Assembly: GCA_011109175.1 (NCBI GenBank)
Contig: RDEW01000009.1
Span: forward strand, 516,875-580,874
Reading direction: 5' to 3'
Length of the DNA: 64,000 nucleotides
Origin: Dicyema japonicum
Lineage: Eukaryota > Dicyemida > Rhombozoa > Dicyemidae
The notes under the pieces are model-generated. The model was not told the DNA's origin. It did not search any database and saw nothing but the letters and a program-made list of their open reading frames with translations. Below, piece by piece: positions 33,956-43,961 of this stretch (the stretch's first letter is position 1; each line of letters begins with the position of its first letter). The position numbers were made by a program, and so were the translations under genes.

Positions 33956-35220
33956 ACAGATTGTTCATATAAACAAACTTTTATGTAAATTCCAAATAAA
34001 ATGTATTTATGCTTCAATAAATTGTCAGTTGGCAGTTTTAATTAATCCATGGCAGTTTTATAATTTGATAACCCAGACACGGCATTAAATAACTCTGAGT
34101 ATCTACACTTTGATTTCCAATACGAGTAGTCACTAGCTCTAAACATAATTTCCAATTTTCGTGAAAAGGGATCACTAAGGAATTTATAAGTCAACTAACA
34201 CTATTGTTCCTTTTCAAGGCTGATTTGTCCAGGTTCTTCTAATTTTGAACCAGACGAGACTAGAAGCCAGTGCATAGTGTACAATACGCTTACTTGTTCC
34301 AAAACTGTGTATGCCTAGTGTCTCCAGAGTCCATCATTTTGTAATTCCCCACCAGACAAGAAGATCAAAATGTCGCATCCACCGTTAATATATTCGTGCA
34401 ATAGAGGTATGTCAATCACCGACAACTAACTATCTTAACCCACGTGAGAAAAGGTCTCCATGAGGATTGTTTTGGTCTTCCAAAGTGAATTTGTGGGTAT
34501 TAAGAATGAATTTGTTGTGTGACATTAAAACAATTAAATAAATGTGACAGAAAAGTTTGATGCTTTAATGTCGTCTGTCATTATTGTAACATTAAAATGA
34601 GCAAACCATGCATCCACAGCACGAGTCTGTCACATTTAATGAAAACATTAAGTCCATCTTATCTTATGGGAATGGGAACATTAACGGGTACACTCAATCA
34701 CTCCTTAGACGACTATTGAAACAAATGTTGTTTACACATAACAAATTGGATGTGAGTATTTGATGGTCCTTTGATCAATTACAGGTGACTCCCGCTTTGT
34801 CGACAATCACAGATTACATTCAAAAATCAAAAATGCAATTTAACTTTATTTAAAGGTTCTAAATTCCACCCACAGAAACGTCGTATGTCCAATGTCTCCT
34901 CTCAGGTAGCTATCAAGATTAACTGAAAGAGGCACTGGGTTTCGTTGACGTGAAGGTTTCTATGTGTGACCAGATATCCCAGATTCTTGAGGAAAGATAG
35001 ACTTGCTATTATAAAATTATAATCAAATCTAACAGACCTGCAAATTATTATCGAATTTATAATCAATATTGAAATTGTAATTTATTGAATTTAAAAATAG
35101 TTTTTTATATGCTCTGTTGGTTATTATGCAAATTTTTAATTTTAAATTTTTAGTGACAATCAAAATTGATTTTTTTAGATTTTTGCTTAATTTGGGTAAT
35201 TTATTAAACATTTACGGAAA
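33956..35220. other. Intergenic, no gene recognised
   Basis: AT-rich with scattered short frames only. No conserved motif was found on either strand. Confidence 0.4.
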
Positions 35221-35297
35221 CTATTAGGCTCGGAGTGGCCAAAGGAATTTTCAAATGAGTCGTGCAACCAAATCAATCCCATTGAGCATGGAAATCT

Positions 35298-35516
35298 TTG
35301 AATCAACTTGGAGACTTTCTGGGCAAGTACTACGTACGACAAAAGAAGACCCCCTTTAGAGGAAGGCCGAGGGTCACTCTCAAGGATCTTAAGATGATTG
35401 GAAAGAAACTCGAATATCTTGACAACCCGAAAGATTTACGGTCGCTTGCTGTGGACAGTTGCTGTGACCAGTTGGAACGCTTGATGGCAGTCGACCTCCT
35501 AGTGAAGTTAAACTAA
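35298..35516 (+). pseudogene. LINE C-terminal module fragment
   Basis: A 72-codon frame contains FRGRPRVTLKDLKMIGKKLE and DLRSLAVDSCCDQLERLM. It matches the C-terminal module at 53560-53998 (FRGRPRITLPEVLNGDLRSV). It is a 3' fragment of a LINE with no polymerase attached. The normal RRGW is replaced by CCDQ. Confidence 0.6.
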
Positions 35517-35519
35517 CTT

Positions 35520-36325
35520 ACTAATGCTACGACTCTGACGAGGTAGCTTGGCGGTTAAGACGTCTTCCCCCGTGACTACTAGTTAGAAGCTTTCTCTTCC
35601 TTTTCTCTGTTACTTACCTTCTTCCACGTGATTCATGCGATGCATCTGTTTAATAAAATTTTAATGAATCTGATAATTCTTTTTATGCTAAAAATCATTC
35701 TTATTTGTCGATTCCATCCACCGAAAAGTTGGATTGAGAATTGATTTACTTTCTGATTAATCACCTTGAAGAAGAGAATATTAATTATAGTTATTTAAAA
35801 AAGTTATTATTTTATTATTATTTTGAGAGATCAATGCAGCCTCGGGGCCTTCATGGCTGACAATGTAGCAAAACGTGATATGTGCTTAACGTGATGTCTT
35901 GTGGCTCACCCGAAAAAATGTCACCAATTCCGGAAAGGAGCGAAAAGAGCAATCAAATTCTCCACCATTTGGGGGTTCCCTTCAAAGAAAAACTTTCCGC
36001 GTTAAAAAAATGTCGGAGTGCAGTGGAAACGTTCTAGGCAACTTAATATAGACCGTAAGTGTCTAAGAAGCTGGCATAAAAATTTCAATTTCTGTAAAAG
36101 ACATCACCTGACAAGTACTCGAATAACAGATGTAGGCCAACATATAATAGGCCTATCAAAGAAAACAAGGAATTGCTGATTATTTTTTGGCATGGGCTTA
36201 TTTTTCGGAAGGACTTATTTTAGGAAAACCCAGTTACCATCAGAATCCAGCTGTTACCGTCCCTTTGGATTAATTTGGTCAATTTATACATTCTGTCAAT
36301 AGGATCCTGTCAACCCCCGCCTCTT
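35520..36325. other. Intergenic, no clear feature
   Basis: No conserved coding signal. The end of this stretch may contain the degraded 5' part of the LINE that becomes readable at 36330. Confidence 0.35.
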
Positions 36326-36329
36326 AGAA

Positions 36330-37680
36330 CTTAAGATCTAATATGCGGTGACCTTAATCCCCGACACTCCGTTTGGCTTGCTTCACAGTCCTTTGACAGC
36401 CGAGGCGAGTTTATCGCACGGGTCTCATTGATATGATTATCCTGAATGACCCTAAATTACACACAAGAACCCCATTAAGGAGCACTAATAGCTTCACTTC
36501 TCCCGATTTAACTTCATATTCACCCTCTTTAGTAGGACTTGCTACATAGAATGTGAATTATGATTTTTCCAACGGCCACAATCACATCCTTCTCATGTTA
36601 AAAAGATTTTGGAGACGCCTGACATATCAGACTGAAGTGAAAAGATTAAAGAACTATAGGAAGGTTGATTGGTCTGGCTTCAGTAACCTGGCTGACATGC
36701 AATTGGCCAAAAGGACTCTTATCACATATACGTTCAATAATAGTGCTCAAAATGCCATTCAAAAGGCTGACAAACATATATTCTTCTCCATTATACAAAA
36801 AATTTATACCATCAATTCCCGGATATTACACTCATAAAACGAAGAAACCTTACGAAAACGATGTCACCTGATGGACTTGATATCTTTGAATTTCATCAGA
36901 CAACTAAATGAAGGTACCAACCAGAGCTTAAAAGACCACCAGGCTCCGAGGATGGCGTCATCTGGTCAATTGCCTCAGCAGGAAAAACTTCATCCCGTCA
37001 ATTATGGAAAACACTAAAACAAATTAAATCAGAGTTGGAAGATGCTAATGGAACTCATAACTCTTCTCCAGAACACATTTGTCATATAAACCCAACCTAC
37101 TGATGAAACATTATACTGCGGAGCTTCAAGACATTCTCTAAACACATGGATATCAAAGTACGTTCCCATAAACCGAAGAAGGAACCTTACTAAGAACTAT
37201 TATCAGACAAGTAGGTCGTTGGATTATATAACTCACGGGCCCTGACAAAGCAGACTCACCACCTAAACCACAATGCAATTGGCTATTTCACGTAAATATT
37301 TAACCTGTCTATTAACTACAATATTATTCCCAAGATTTGAAATAACTCTGCTATCAAACCAGTTTAGAAACGAAAGGAGAACATGCTTCATACACGCCGA
37401 TATCCCTAACCAGCAAATTATCAAAACTTGTCGAAAAACTGGTACTATCGGCCATTACTCCGTTCTCCCTCGATCGGCTTTCCATCACGGTCTTCATCTT
37501 GGAAGGTCCATCACTACCCATTTAACCACACTATCCAAATTCAATTCCGATGTATTTTTAACGAACCCTCCACACATGCGAACCATAATGGTCTCCATCG
37601 ACATAAACAAGGCTTTCGACAAAGTCCCGAGGAAGCTTTTAATTGGGAAGATTTTTGACTCAAAAGTTTATCCAAACTAA
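36330..37680 (+). mobile_element. APE-type LINE, degenerate
   Basis: The endonuclease is visible at 36330-36600 (GDLNPRHSVWLASQSFDSRG, then a NGHNHILLMLKRF block at the SDH position). The linker KNYRKVDWSGFSNLADMQL follows at 36650-36700. An RT start lies at 37420-37680 with RSITTHLTTLSKFN and TIMVSIDINKAFDKVPRKLL. The ORF stops at 37680 before the YADD motif, and a reversed YLDD-element fragment follows directly. The RT is the same family as the element at 14690-16870. It is non-functional. Confidence 0.65.
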
Positions 37681-37683
37681 AGC

Positions 37684-37840
37684 TTAAAATGCTGGAGAGA
37701 AAGGCGTCCGTCTTCGCTCCCACGGTTCCAGTTGTTTCAACAGCAATGAGGGTGAAATGGTATTGGTCTCAGAGGGATTCGTATTTACGGATCTTCTTGG
37801 CCTCCGCCTGGTCGGCTGCTTCTCCAGAAGAGTAATATGT
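37684..37840 (-). pseudogene. YLDD-element C-terminal fragment
   Basis: The minus strand reads ADQAEAKKIRKYESL, then DQYHFTLIAVETTGTVGAKT and DAFLSSI. It is nearly identical to part of the C-terminal domain at 47277-47573 (minor substitutions). It is therefore a recent copy, in reverse orientation and abutting the plus-strand LINE. Confidence 0.65.
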
Positions 37841-38375
37841 ATTTTACCTACATATTAAATTTATCGTAATTATGGCTGTTCTGTAACTTGGAGTTGTTTT
37901 AGGCGGGAAAATATAGAGCAACACAATATTCTAGCTTTGAGTCTCATCATAGTGTCAGTAATGATCCTTTCGTGTCACTAAAGATGCACGTCAAACTCAA
38001 TTGTCCCCCTATTAAAGATTTGGAGACATAAGCCTCGTAATCTTAAGTTTGTCATTCAGTTTGTTGAGATACGAGAGGTCGAATGACTACATCCACAAGG
38101 TTATAGGGACATTTGGCAGTAGAACTCCGTCAACAGACCAATCAATGAGTCACGTAGATTCTGGATTACTTGCTAAATAACCTGAAATGATTAGGCGATT
38201 AGACCACAGAATATAAACCATTTTAAACTTCTTCCTGACAAACCCGTTTTCTTCTCGTAAATATCCTAATAATGGAAAAGGACCACGTGTCTATGACCCA
38301 ATCCCAAATTAAAATTTATGGGGAAACTCACATGTTAAACAGATAGAATTATACTTATAAACCACGTGTGAGTCG
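37841..38375. other. Intergenic, no clear feature
   Basis: No recognised gene or repeat. Confidence 0.35.
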
Positions 38376-38379
38376 ACCT

Positions 38380-38720
38380 TTATCATTTATTAAAAGCACT
38401 GATCGAGAAATAATAATTATGTTAAGATTACTTGTGCCACCTGACAGATCCGGACAACTTACTTCGTCCAGGCTCCTCCTGTTCCGTGGTCTTTTTCGGA
38501 GGTTGGCGAGATCTTGTGTGAGGTGTTTACCATTGATTTTTGTTAAGTCGGCGGTAAGAACAACCAGAGGGATTATTCTTGATTTTTAAAATTTCGGGGA
38601 TTCCTCCGCGAAATACATTCCGTCGCATAATGATGGGAGTTGTAGGGTCAAGGCGCAGTATGCGTCCGAAAAGTTTTCATCGATCTTAGATGATCGTTTA
38701 TGACAGTTTCTGATCTTGTT
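38380..38720 (-). pseudogene. LINE C-terminal module fragment
   Basis: On the minus strand MKLFGRILRLDPTTPIIMRR is readable near 38690-38630, followed by GKHLTQDLANLRKRPRNRRSL near 38540-38480. The first piece corresponds to WRLFGHILRLEQDTPANVVM in the module at 53560-53998. Frames are broken. Confidence 0.5.
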
Positions 38721-38983
38721 CGGATGGGCGTCTTTTTTGTCCATTGGTCACCAATGACTATAATATTATAAACGAGATTAAGTCGACCTTTAATTTTTAA
38801 AATTAGTTAAATCACAGATATAATTCACTTGAGTATATTTTTTTCTAGGTTATAATTTTTATTTATTACGAAAACAAGACAATCAAAATAATTGAGCTGA
38901 AATAATGGGATTGCTGTTTCCTGACAACTGCCAGAGAAATCCTTTGGAACAACCATTCGGTTTCCCGACGTTCGTTGCTGACT

Positions 38984-39585
38984 TTAGAGATCATAGACCC
39001 AAGCGATCTTAGGGGGCGAAGACTCCGCTTGTCTCGACAACACATGGAATCTTGTATAGAGCCTGTCGTATTTTTTTATCTTGAAATTCTTGAAAGTCCG
39101 AGCAGCCTCCCCAGCTTTCAACGCGGAACCAGCAAGTTTCGAATGTGAAATGGTGTCGGTACAAGCCCATCCTAAATCAAGCATTTTCCTCGAGAGAAGG
39201 GGAAGACAGTTACCCTATCTGGGCGCTTTCCATTTTCATGATCCAGGCTAACCGGTTCCAGATATAACGGGAATCCAGCCGCCTCAAGAGAGCGTTTCAC
39301 AACCCGTTGATGGCTGCATGCCTGGGAACGGCCTCTGCTGAAACGCAAAAAGCGGGTGAAATCCTTTGCAGTCCAACAGATCCACAACGTCATGGATGAG
39401 GCTGGCACAGGTCGATCCCGAGAAAGATTGATATCCCATTTCGGAGGGCGTACTGTTCCAGAGAACCAATTAACGATGATGGGAACACGTTCAGCCAAGC
39501 ACCGCTGTGAAGGGGAGAAGACTACATGCAAGTCTTCCGCTTCCATAAGGGACGAATGAGTATTTTTTGTACTATAGTATGTCAT
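38984..39585 (-). pseudogene. YLDD-element C-terminal nuclease-like domain
   Basis: Two frames in tandem on the minus strand encode the C-terminal domain. The first (39585-39172) ends LEPVSLDHENGKRPDRVTVF and PFSRGK. The second (39184-38984) continues with a degraded WD-like position, then GWACTDTISHSKLAGSALKA and FKIKKYDRLYTRFHVLS. The PD, the acidic position and the KKYD tract are kept. A frameshift near 39180 separates them. A 96-bp part of it (39059-39155) recurs at 40371-40466. Confidence 0.65.
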
Positions 39586-39589
39586 TGTT

Positions 39590-40370
39590 GTATAAAACTA
39601 TTGCACAGTAAATTCTACTAATTTGTGATTAGGTAATCCTCATATTTTCTATTCTCATTAGTGAGGACAGCATGTGGTGGATTTGTGAAATCTATTCATG
39701 ACATGGTAATGCCTAAATGGAGGGACTTAACCCCAAATAATGTCGAGAGAAACCACACTGTATAGAGTAATATCACACGTGGATGATTATATTGAATTGT
39801 TGAAAAGTTTTGGTTATAATAATGTAGTTTCCCTTCAATTTGTTATTGTCCTATATGATTTTTTTCTGATAAATTATTAACCCCCAAAGGAAGTTGAAAT
39901 TTGCTAAGGAGAAAAGTGATGATTCTACAGATTGGGTGAATTTAGATAATCATTTTTAATGGAGGTTTATTAAAGTCAGGACCACCTCTCATTGCCTCCC
40001 TATGAATATTTAAACCTACCTAAAGACGACAGTATCGTGTGTTCCATCGATTCTTAATTACAGGATTGCACATAACCCCCGTTTATCTCTGTATAAACAT
40101 AAAGCATTACATCTAATTAGTGAAGTCTCGTTCCTTATTAAAAATCGCCTAAGATTAGTTGCATTATTACAATTCCAGTCACCATTACGGATTACCAGGT
40201 AATAATCCTCTGTAGTTCCACATAAACATAAGAAATGACCCTTAGAAGGGAATAGCAGCATTACGGGATAATTGCATATAAAAATTGTTAAAAAAAGACA
40301 AGAATTATTTAAAAAATCAAGGAAACAGTAAACTACCGTCGTTTTGATACAAATTGTATAAAGCTGTCGC
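39590..40370. other. Intergenic, AT-rich
   Basis: An open minus-strand frame crosses this stretch into the repeat at 40371, but it matches nothing and is probably fortuitous. Confidence 0.35.
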
Positions 40371-40466
40371 ATTTTTTTATCTTGAAATTCTTGAAAGTCC
40401 AAGCAGCCTCCCCAGCTTTCAACGCGGAACCAGCAAGTTTCGACTGTGAAATGGTGTCGGCTCAAT
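40371..40466 (-). repeat. 96-bp retroelement-domain duplicate
   Basis: Near-identical to 39059-39155 (for example TTTTTTATCTTGAAATTC and CAGCCTCCCCAGCTTTCAAC are shared). It encodes TISQSKLAGSALKAGEAAWT of the YLDD-element C-terminal domain. It ends exactly at the 3' end of the SmD3 frame. Confidence 0.8.
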
Positions 40467-40715
40467 GCTTAGATTGCTTGTTGACAAACATTGGGGCATG
40501 TTTGAGAATATCTGGGTATACTATCAGTCTGATTCGACTTCCACGAATAAACTTGCTTATGTAGTGGTCCATCATTTCATTCCTATAAGTGACTGCTACG
40601 TCCCCCAGTTGGCAATTCATGTTGTCCTCGGCTTCAACAAGTTTACCGGGCATAGTGGTCCCGTTGCACATCTCAACAGTTACAATGACTAACAGATTGG
40701 AATTCTAATTGACAT
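40462..40715 (-). CDS. SNRPD3: Sm D3 core snRNP protein, shortened
   Basis: SmD3 is one of seven Sm proteins forming the ring on spliceosomal snRNAs. The product begins MSIRIPI, as SmD3 does. It contains Sm1 (VEMCNGTTMPGKLVEAEDNM) and Sm2 (SKFIRGSRIRLIVYPDILKH), ending APMFVNKQSKH. Two things are odd. Between MSIRIPI and VIVTVEM the roughly nine residues of the N-terminal helix (KVLHEAEGH in most SmD3) are missing, and TGT-TAG stands in that place, so the frame is interrupted or wrongly assembled. The usual Arg/Gly-rich tail is also absent, because the frame stops where a retroelement fragment (40371-40466) begins. This may be a truncated copy or pseudogene rather than the only SmD3 gene. Confidence 0.7.
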
Positions 40716-40929
40716 TTTCTACTATACTTTTGAATTACCAAAATAAGTACCACAACGATAAAAAAGTTCAACGACAGGTTAGTTTTAATTTTTTAAAATT
40801 CTAATAAAATATTAGTTTTTAATTAAGACGTGGGATATTTATGTGTGTTTTTTAGTTGGTGAGATTATTTTCACCTCGTGTTTAGTAGAATAGCAGTGAC
40901 TAACAGCGATAATCTTTCTTTCTCTTTGA

Positions 40930-41360
40930 CCCAGTGATCCTGGGGATAATAATAATAATAACAGCGAGAATCCAAAAGAAAATTGGAAATCTCCGCTTTT
41001 ACGCACTCCCCAATATCTTCTCGCCCATCGTTAGAGCTTCTATACAAACAATTTATTCTACGAGTATCGAGTCGCCTGCGCTGCACGGATTGCCTTTTAT
41101 CAGCATCGGCACAGAGCAAGCTGGAAGTGTTACAAAATCTATGTCTCATAATATTATGAGATTATCGAAAAAGACGCCCACATCGTTACTACGGAGAACA
41201 CTAACATGGTCATGTCGTCTCCAACATCACTTCCTTCATAGGCGGAAGAGTAATCATAGTAGGAATCTTCACCGGTGGAGTTGGTTAGGGAGAAGGTAGA
41301 GGATCCTCTTTAAAAGCTATGTCGTGCCAGGATTTGAACCCTTGACAGTCAGATCACTTA
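40930..41360 (-). repeat. tRNA-derived SINE
   Basis: The head is at the right, with a B box on the minus strand (GGGTTCAAATC, complement of 41331-41341). The left end is CAGTGATCCTGGGGATAATA plus an (ATA)n run at 40933-40957, matching the tail at 18020-18045. Confidence 0.55.
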
Positions 41361-41379
41361 TTTTTAGAGAAGACTTGTT

Positions 41380-42030
41380 AAGTTGTTTATTTCCTCCGAG
41401 TGAGTTGATGGATCTGTGGATAGGATCCATCATTTGTTTTTTGGAGTATATCTCTGGGGCACCGCGGTATACTTTTTAAAGGCAGGTGAGTAGATGGTAG
41501 TCGAACCTTTTTTATTGGAGGGAATGAGGTTTGTTCCACAGGTAGTTGCAAAAATGACTTTTTCCTAGCATTTCAAAGTGATGGGGGATAAATAGCACAT
41601 TACATTCTCGATGAATGTGCTCTCTTTATCAGGAGTGGGGAGTGTGACCGTCGATTTTGAGGAAGAGATCCTCAATCATTGTCAGATAGGCAATCATTTA
41701 GTTTGTCATTTAATTTACAGCAATTTGATTACATGTTTTGCTGCGATCATCAAGTCGTCTGCATAGGAAAATATAAGAAATGCTACTCTCATTGGCTGAG
41801 GAATATCACTCAGGAATACATGTAAATGGGAGAGAACTAAACCTTGTGGGACTCTTTTGAAAATATCTGCAAAGTGAGGTTTTCAAGCGAAATTCAGCAT
41901 ATCTATCTCCAGAGAAGGATGTCAGTGCTAAAAGATGGGTAGTAGTGGAGTGGTATTTTTGTAAGCCGTGCCTCAGCCAATACAGGTGAGAATCTAGAGT
42001 TAGAGATTGATAATCACCCATAATTTTTTT
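41380..42030 (-). pseudogene. LINE reverse transcriptase fragment
   Basis: On the minus strand STTTHLLALTSFSGDRYAEF (near 41950) and the catalytic FSYADDLMIAAKHVI (near 41750) are readable in different frames. They belong to the same APE-LINE family as 14690-16870. The surrounding ORF is decayed. Confidence 0.6.
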
Positions 42031-42600
42031 TCTCAGTTTTTTGGTCGATGGATGAATGAACTTCCATTTCCTGCTTTTTCTTTGTTAATTTTATGAGTGG
42101 ATTTTAGAATTATTATTATTATTTAAACCCAAAAATCACCGACAAATTAATAACTACATAGGAATCAAGTGATTCCGGCCGCCTAGTCCTTTAGTCTTAT
42201 GATATTTTGGTTTGATTTATTCGGTTGTTACCTTGTGTTTACTAATCATGGGAGAGTAGGGTTCTCATTGTGTTGTCAAGTACACGTCATTGGTGTGACT
42301 TGCGGTTCTATAACATCCATATATACAAGATCTTTTTCTTCATGGCAAGATATGTCCCCAACATAACCGGGAGTATTTTTAGTATTTACACGTGAAAGTG
42401 GCTTATAGACTGAAATTTCCGATTACGACTTTTATGTTTCTTTGACTAATTGAGTTAACAAATATTCACAGACACAACCTTCCAAAACCGCACAAGTCCA
42501 TGCAGAGACAGGAGTGTGGAACCTCCAGAGGAATGATCCAATTTAGTATGGGAGTTAATAGTCCTTGATGTTGTTCTGTCACTACTCACCAGCTAAGAGA
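42031..42600. other. Intergenic with LINE tail copy
   Basis: A LINE 3'-end copy lies at 42120-42185 (ACATAGGAATCAAGTGATTC with TTATTATTATT on its left). Otherwise unrecognised. Confidence 0.35.
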
Positions 42601-42619
42601 GGTTATGAGATTCACAAAT

Positions 42620-42965
42620 AAAAGTGGTATTTAATATAAAGGCAGAGGCCGGGGGATTACGAGAAATGCGAACTGTCTGCTATTCAATCAATAAAATACA
42701 ATAATTGTACAGTTCAAACGGTCCCATTTATGATAAAGTTTCCAAATACATGTTCTACAAGAATTATTGTTGTGGGAATTCCTCTAACAAATAAAACAGT
42801 AAATGGAGGACAGAAATTACCTTTTTATGGTGTTATAGCACTGGAAGTCTCCTAAATAGACGAATCCCATGACGCATGCTAATTTAGCGAAAAAGGAACA
42901 GAGCATAGGGAAACGAACCTCCGACCAAATAACCAGCGACCTAACGTATCAACCTCTTTTATGTA
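42620..42965 (-). repeat. Probable tRNA-derived SINE
   Basis: The right end on the minus strand carries GGAGGTTCGTTTCCC (complement of 42908-42922), a B-box-like sequence, preceded by a tRNA-like stretch to 42960. The body is diverged. Confidence 0.4.
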
Positions 42966-43399
42966 ATCAATACTGGAGTTATTAACTTATTTATTTATTT
43001 AAGGACAAATAATACTGAGAATGTTCTTTTTTATGCGTTTAATATATTTGTACCCTGCAATAGCTTATTTACTACTTTCCCAGTGAATAACATTGAAATT
43101 CAAAATTAGTAAAATTAGAGTACATTTTGTCTATTAAAACTGAGCATCTAAAAATTTCGTCTTCTAAGGAATCGTACAGAGAATTAGATGAGCGAAGCTG
43201 CAACCATTCTACCCATTGTACATGAATCTATAAGCAGATTCCTTGAAATACCAACTTCTCCGGGTTATTCAAAAATTAAAATTTTGTGTAATTTTACGTA
43301 ATAACTGTAAATTTCACCTGTACGTTAATGCGCGGGCACGAAGGAAGAACACCTGGCAAAGATGAGGTCTCTGTTAGAATGCATCGGGATCACGTGATA

Positions 43400-43545
43400 A
43401 TTAGTTTGGTTTTACCGTGGTCTTGGGTTAAATAAATTACTCGCGTCGCGATTAGATGTGGGTTCGATTTTACTGGTCGAAAGCTTCCTTTCTTCTCTGC
43501 ACCGACTATAATGGACTCCATGAACACCCCACGTGTTTGTAGAAC
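43400..43545 (+). repeat. Probable tRNA-derived SINE head
   Basis: A plus-strand B box (GGGTTCGATTTTACTGG at 43460-43476) follows an A-box-like stretch near 43420. This is the only SINE head in the window on the plus strand. Confidence 0.4.
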
Positions 43546-43560
43546 AAAGCAACTACCAAA

Positions 43561-43961
43561 ATGACACGTGTTAAGTTTAGTTTAAAATGTAAGATCACAG
43601 GCATTTCTTTGTTAATGATTCCAAAACAGACCGTGTACAGCTACCTAATCAAATCCAGCACCAATGCAGCGGTGGGGAAGGTCCCTGTCGTCAGTTTGGA
43701 GTATAAAAGTCGTCCTTGGTCTCACAACCACAAATACCGTCACAGAGACCTCAAATTCCCCGTACACGACAAAGATCTCTGAATCGATCGGCTGAGGATG
43801 AACATAGTCACGGTAATGAAAACCTGAGTGATTATCGACGGTACCTTATATCTGAGGGCGTATTCCCAGAATTGGGGTACCGGGAGGCCAAAATAGAGGA
43901 AAATATTAAACTGAGTGAAGAGTATAATAGGAATTGTGATTTTGACCACTTTGAGGATTGA
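43561..43961 (+). CDS. Unidentified small gene with tiny introns
   Basis: I do not recognise this protein. A reading that starts at ATG 43561 and removes two candidate 26-nt introns (about 43568-43593 and 43633-43658), plus a third near 43709-43746, gives a product of about 100 residues. It is basic in the first half (RPQIPRTRQRSLNRSAEDE) and acidic in the second (LSDYRRYLISEGVFPELGYR to CDFDHFED). The intron sizes match those of the host genes, which favours a real gene over a retroelement. There are no membrane segments or catalytic motifs. The last exon (43747-43961) is the best supported part. Confidence 0.4.

Noticed and set aside
40058-40465. 135-codon minus-strand frame
   Set aside because: Its start lies in the duplicated retroelement block and the rest matches nothing; probably fortuitous.
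40871-41299. Opposing frames of 92 and 121 codons
   Set aside because: They lie inside a SINE with a B box and a (TAA)n-type end; not genes.
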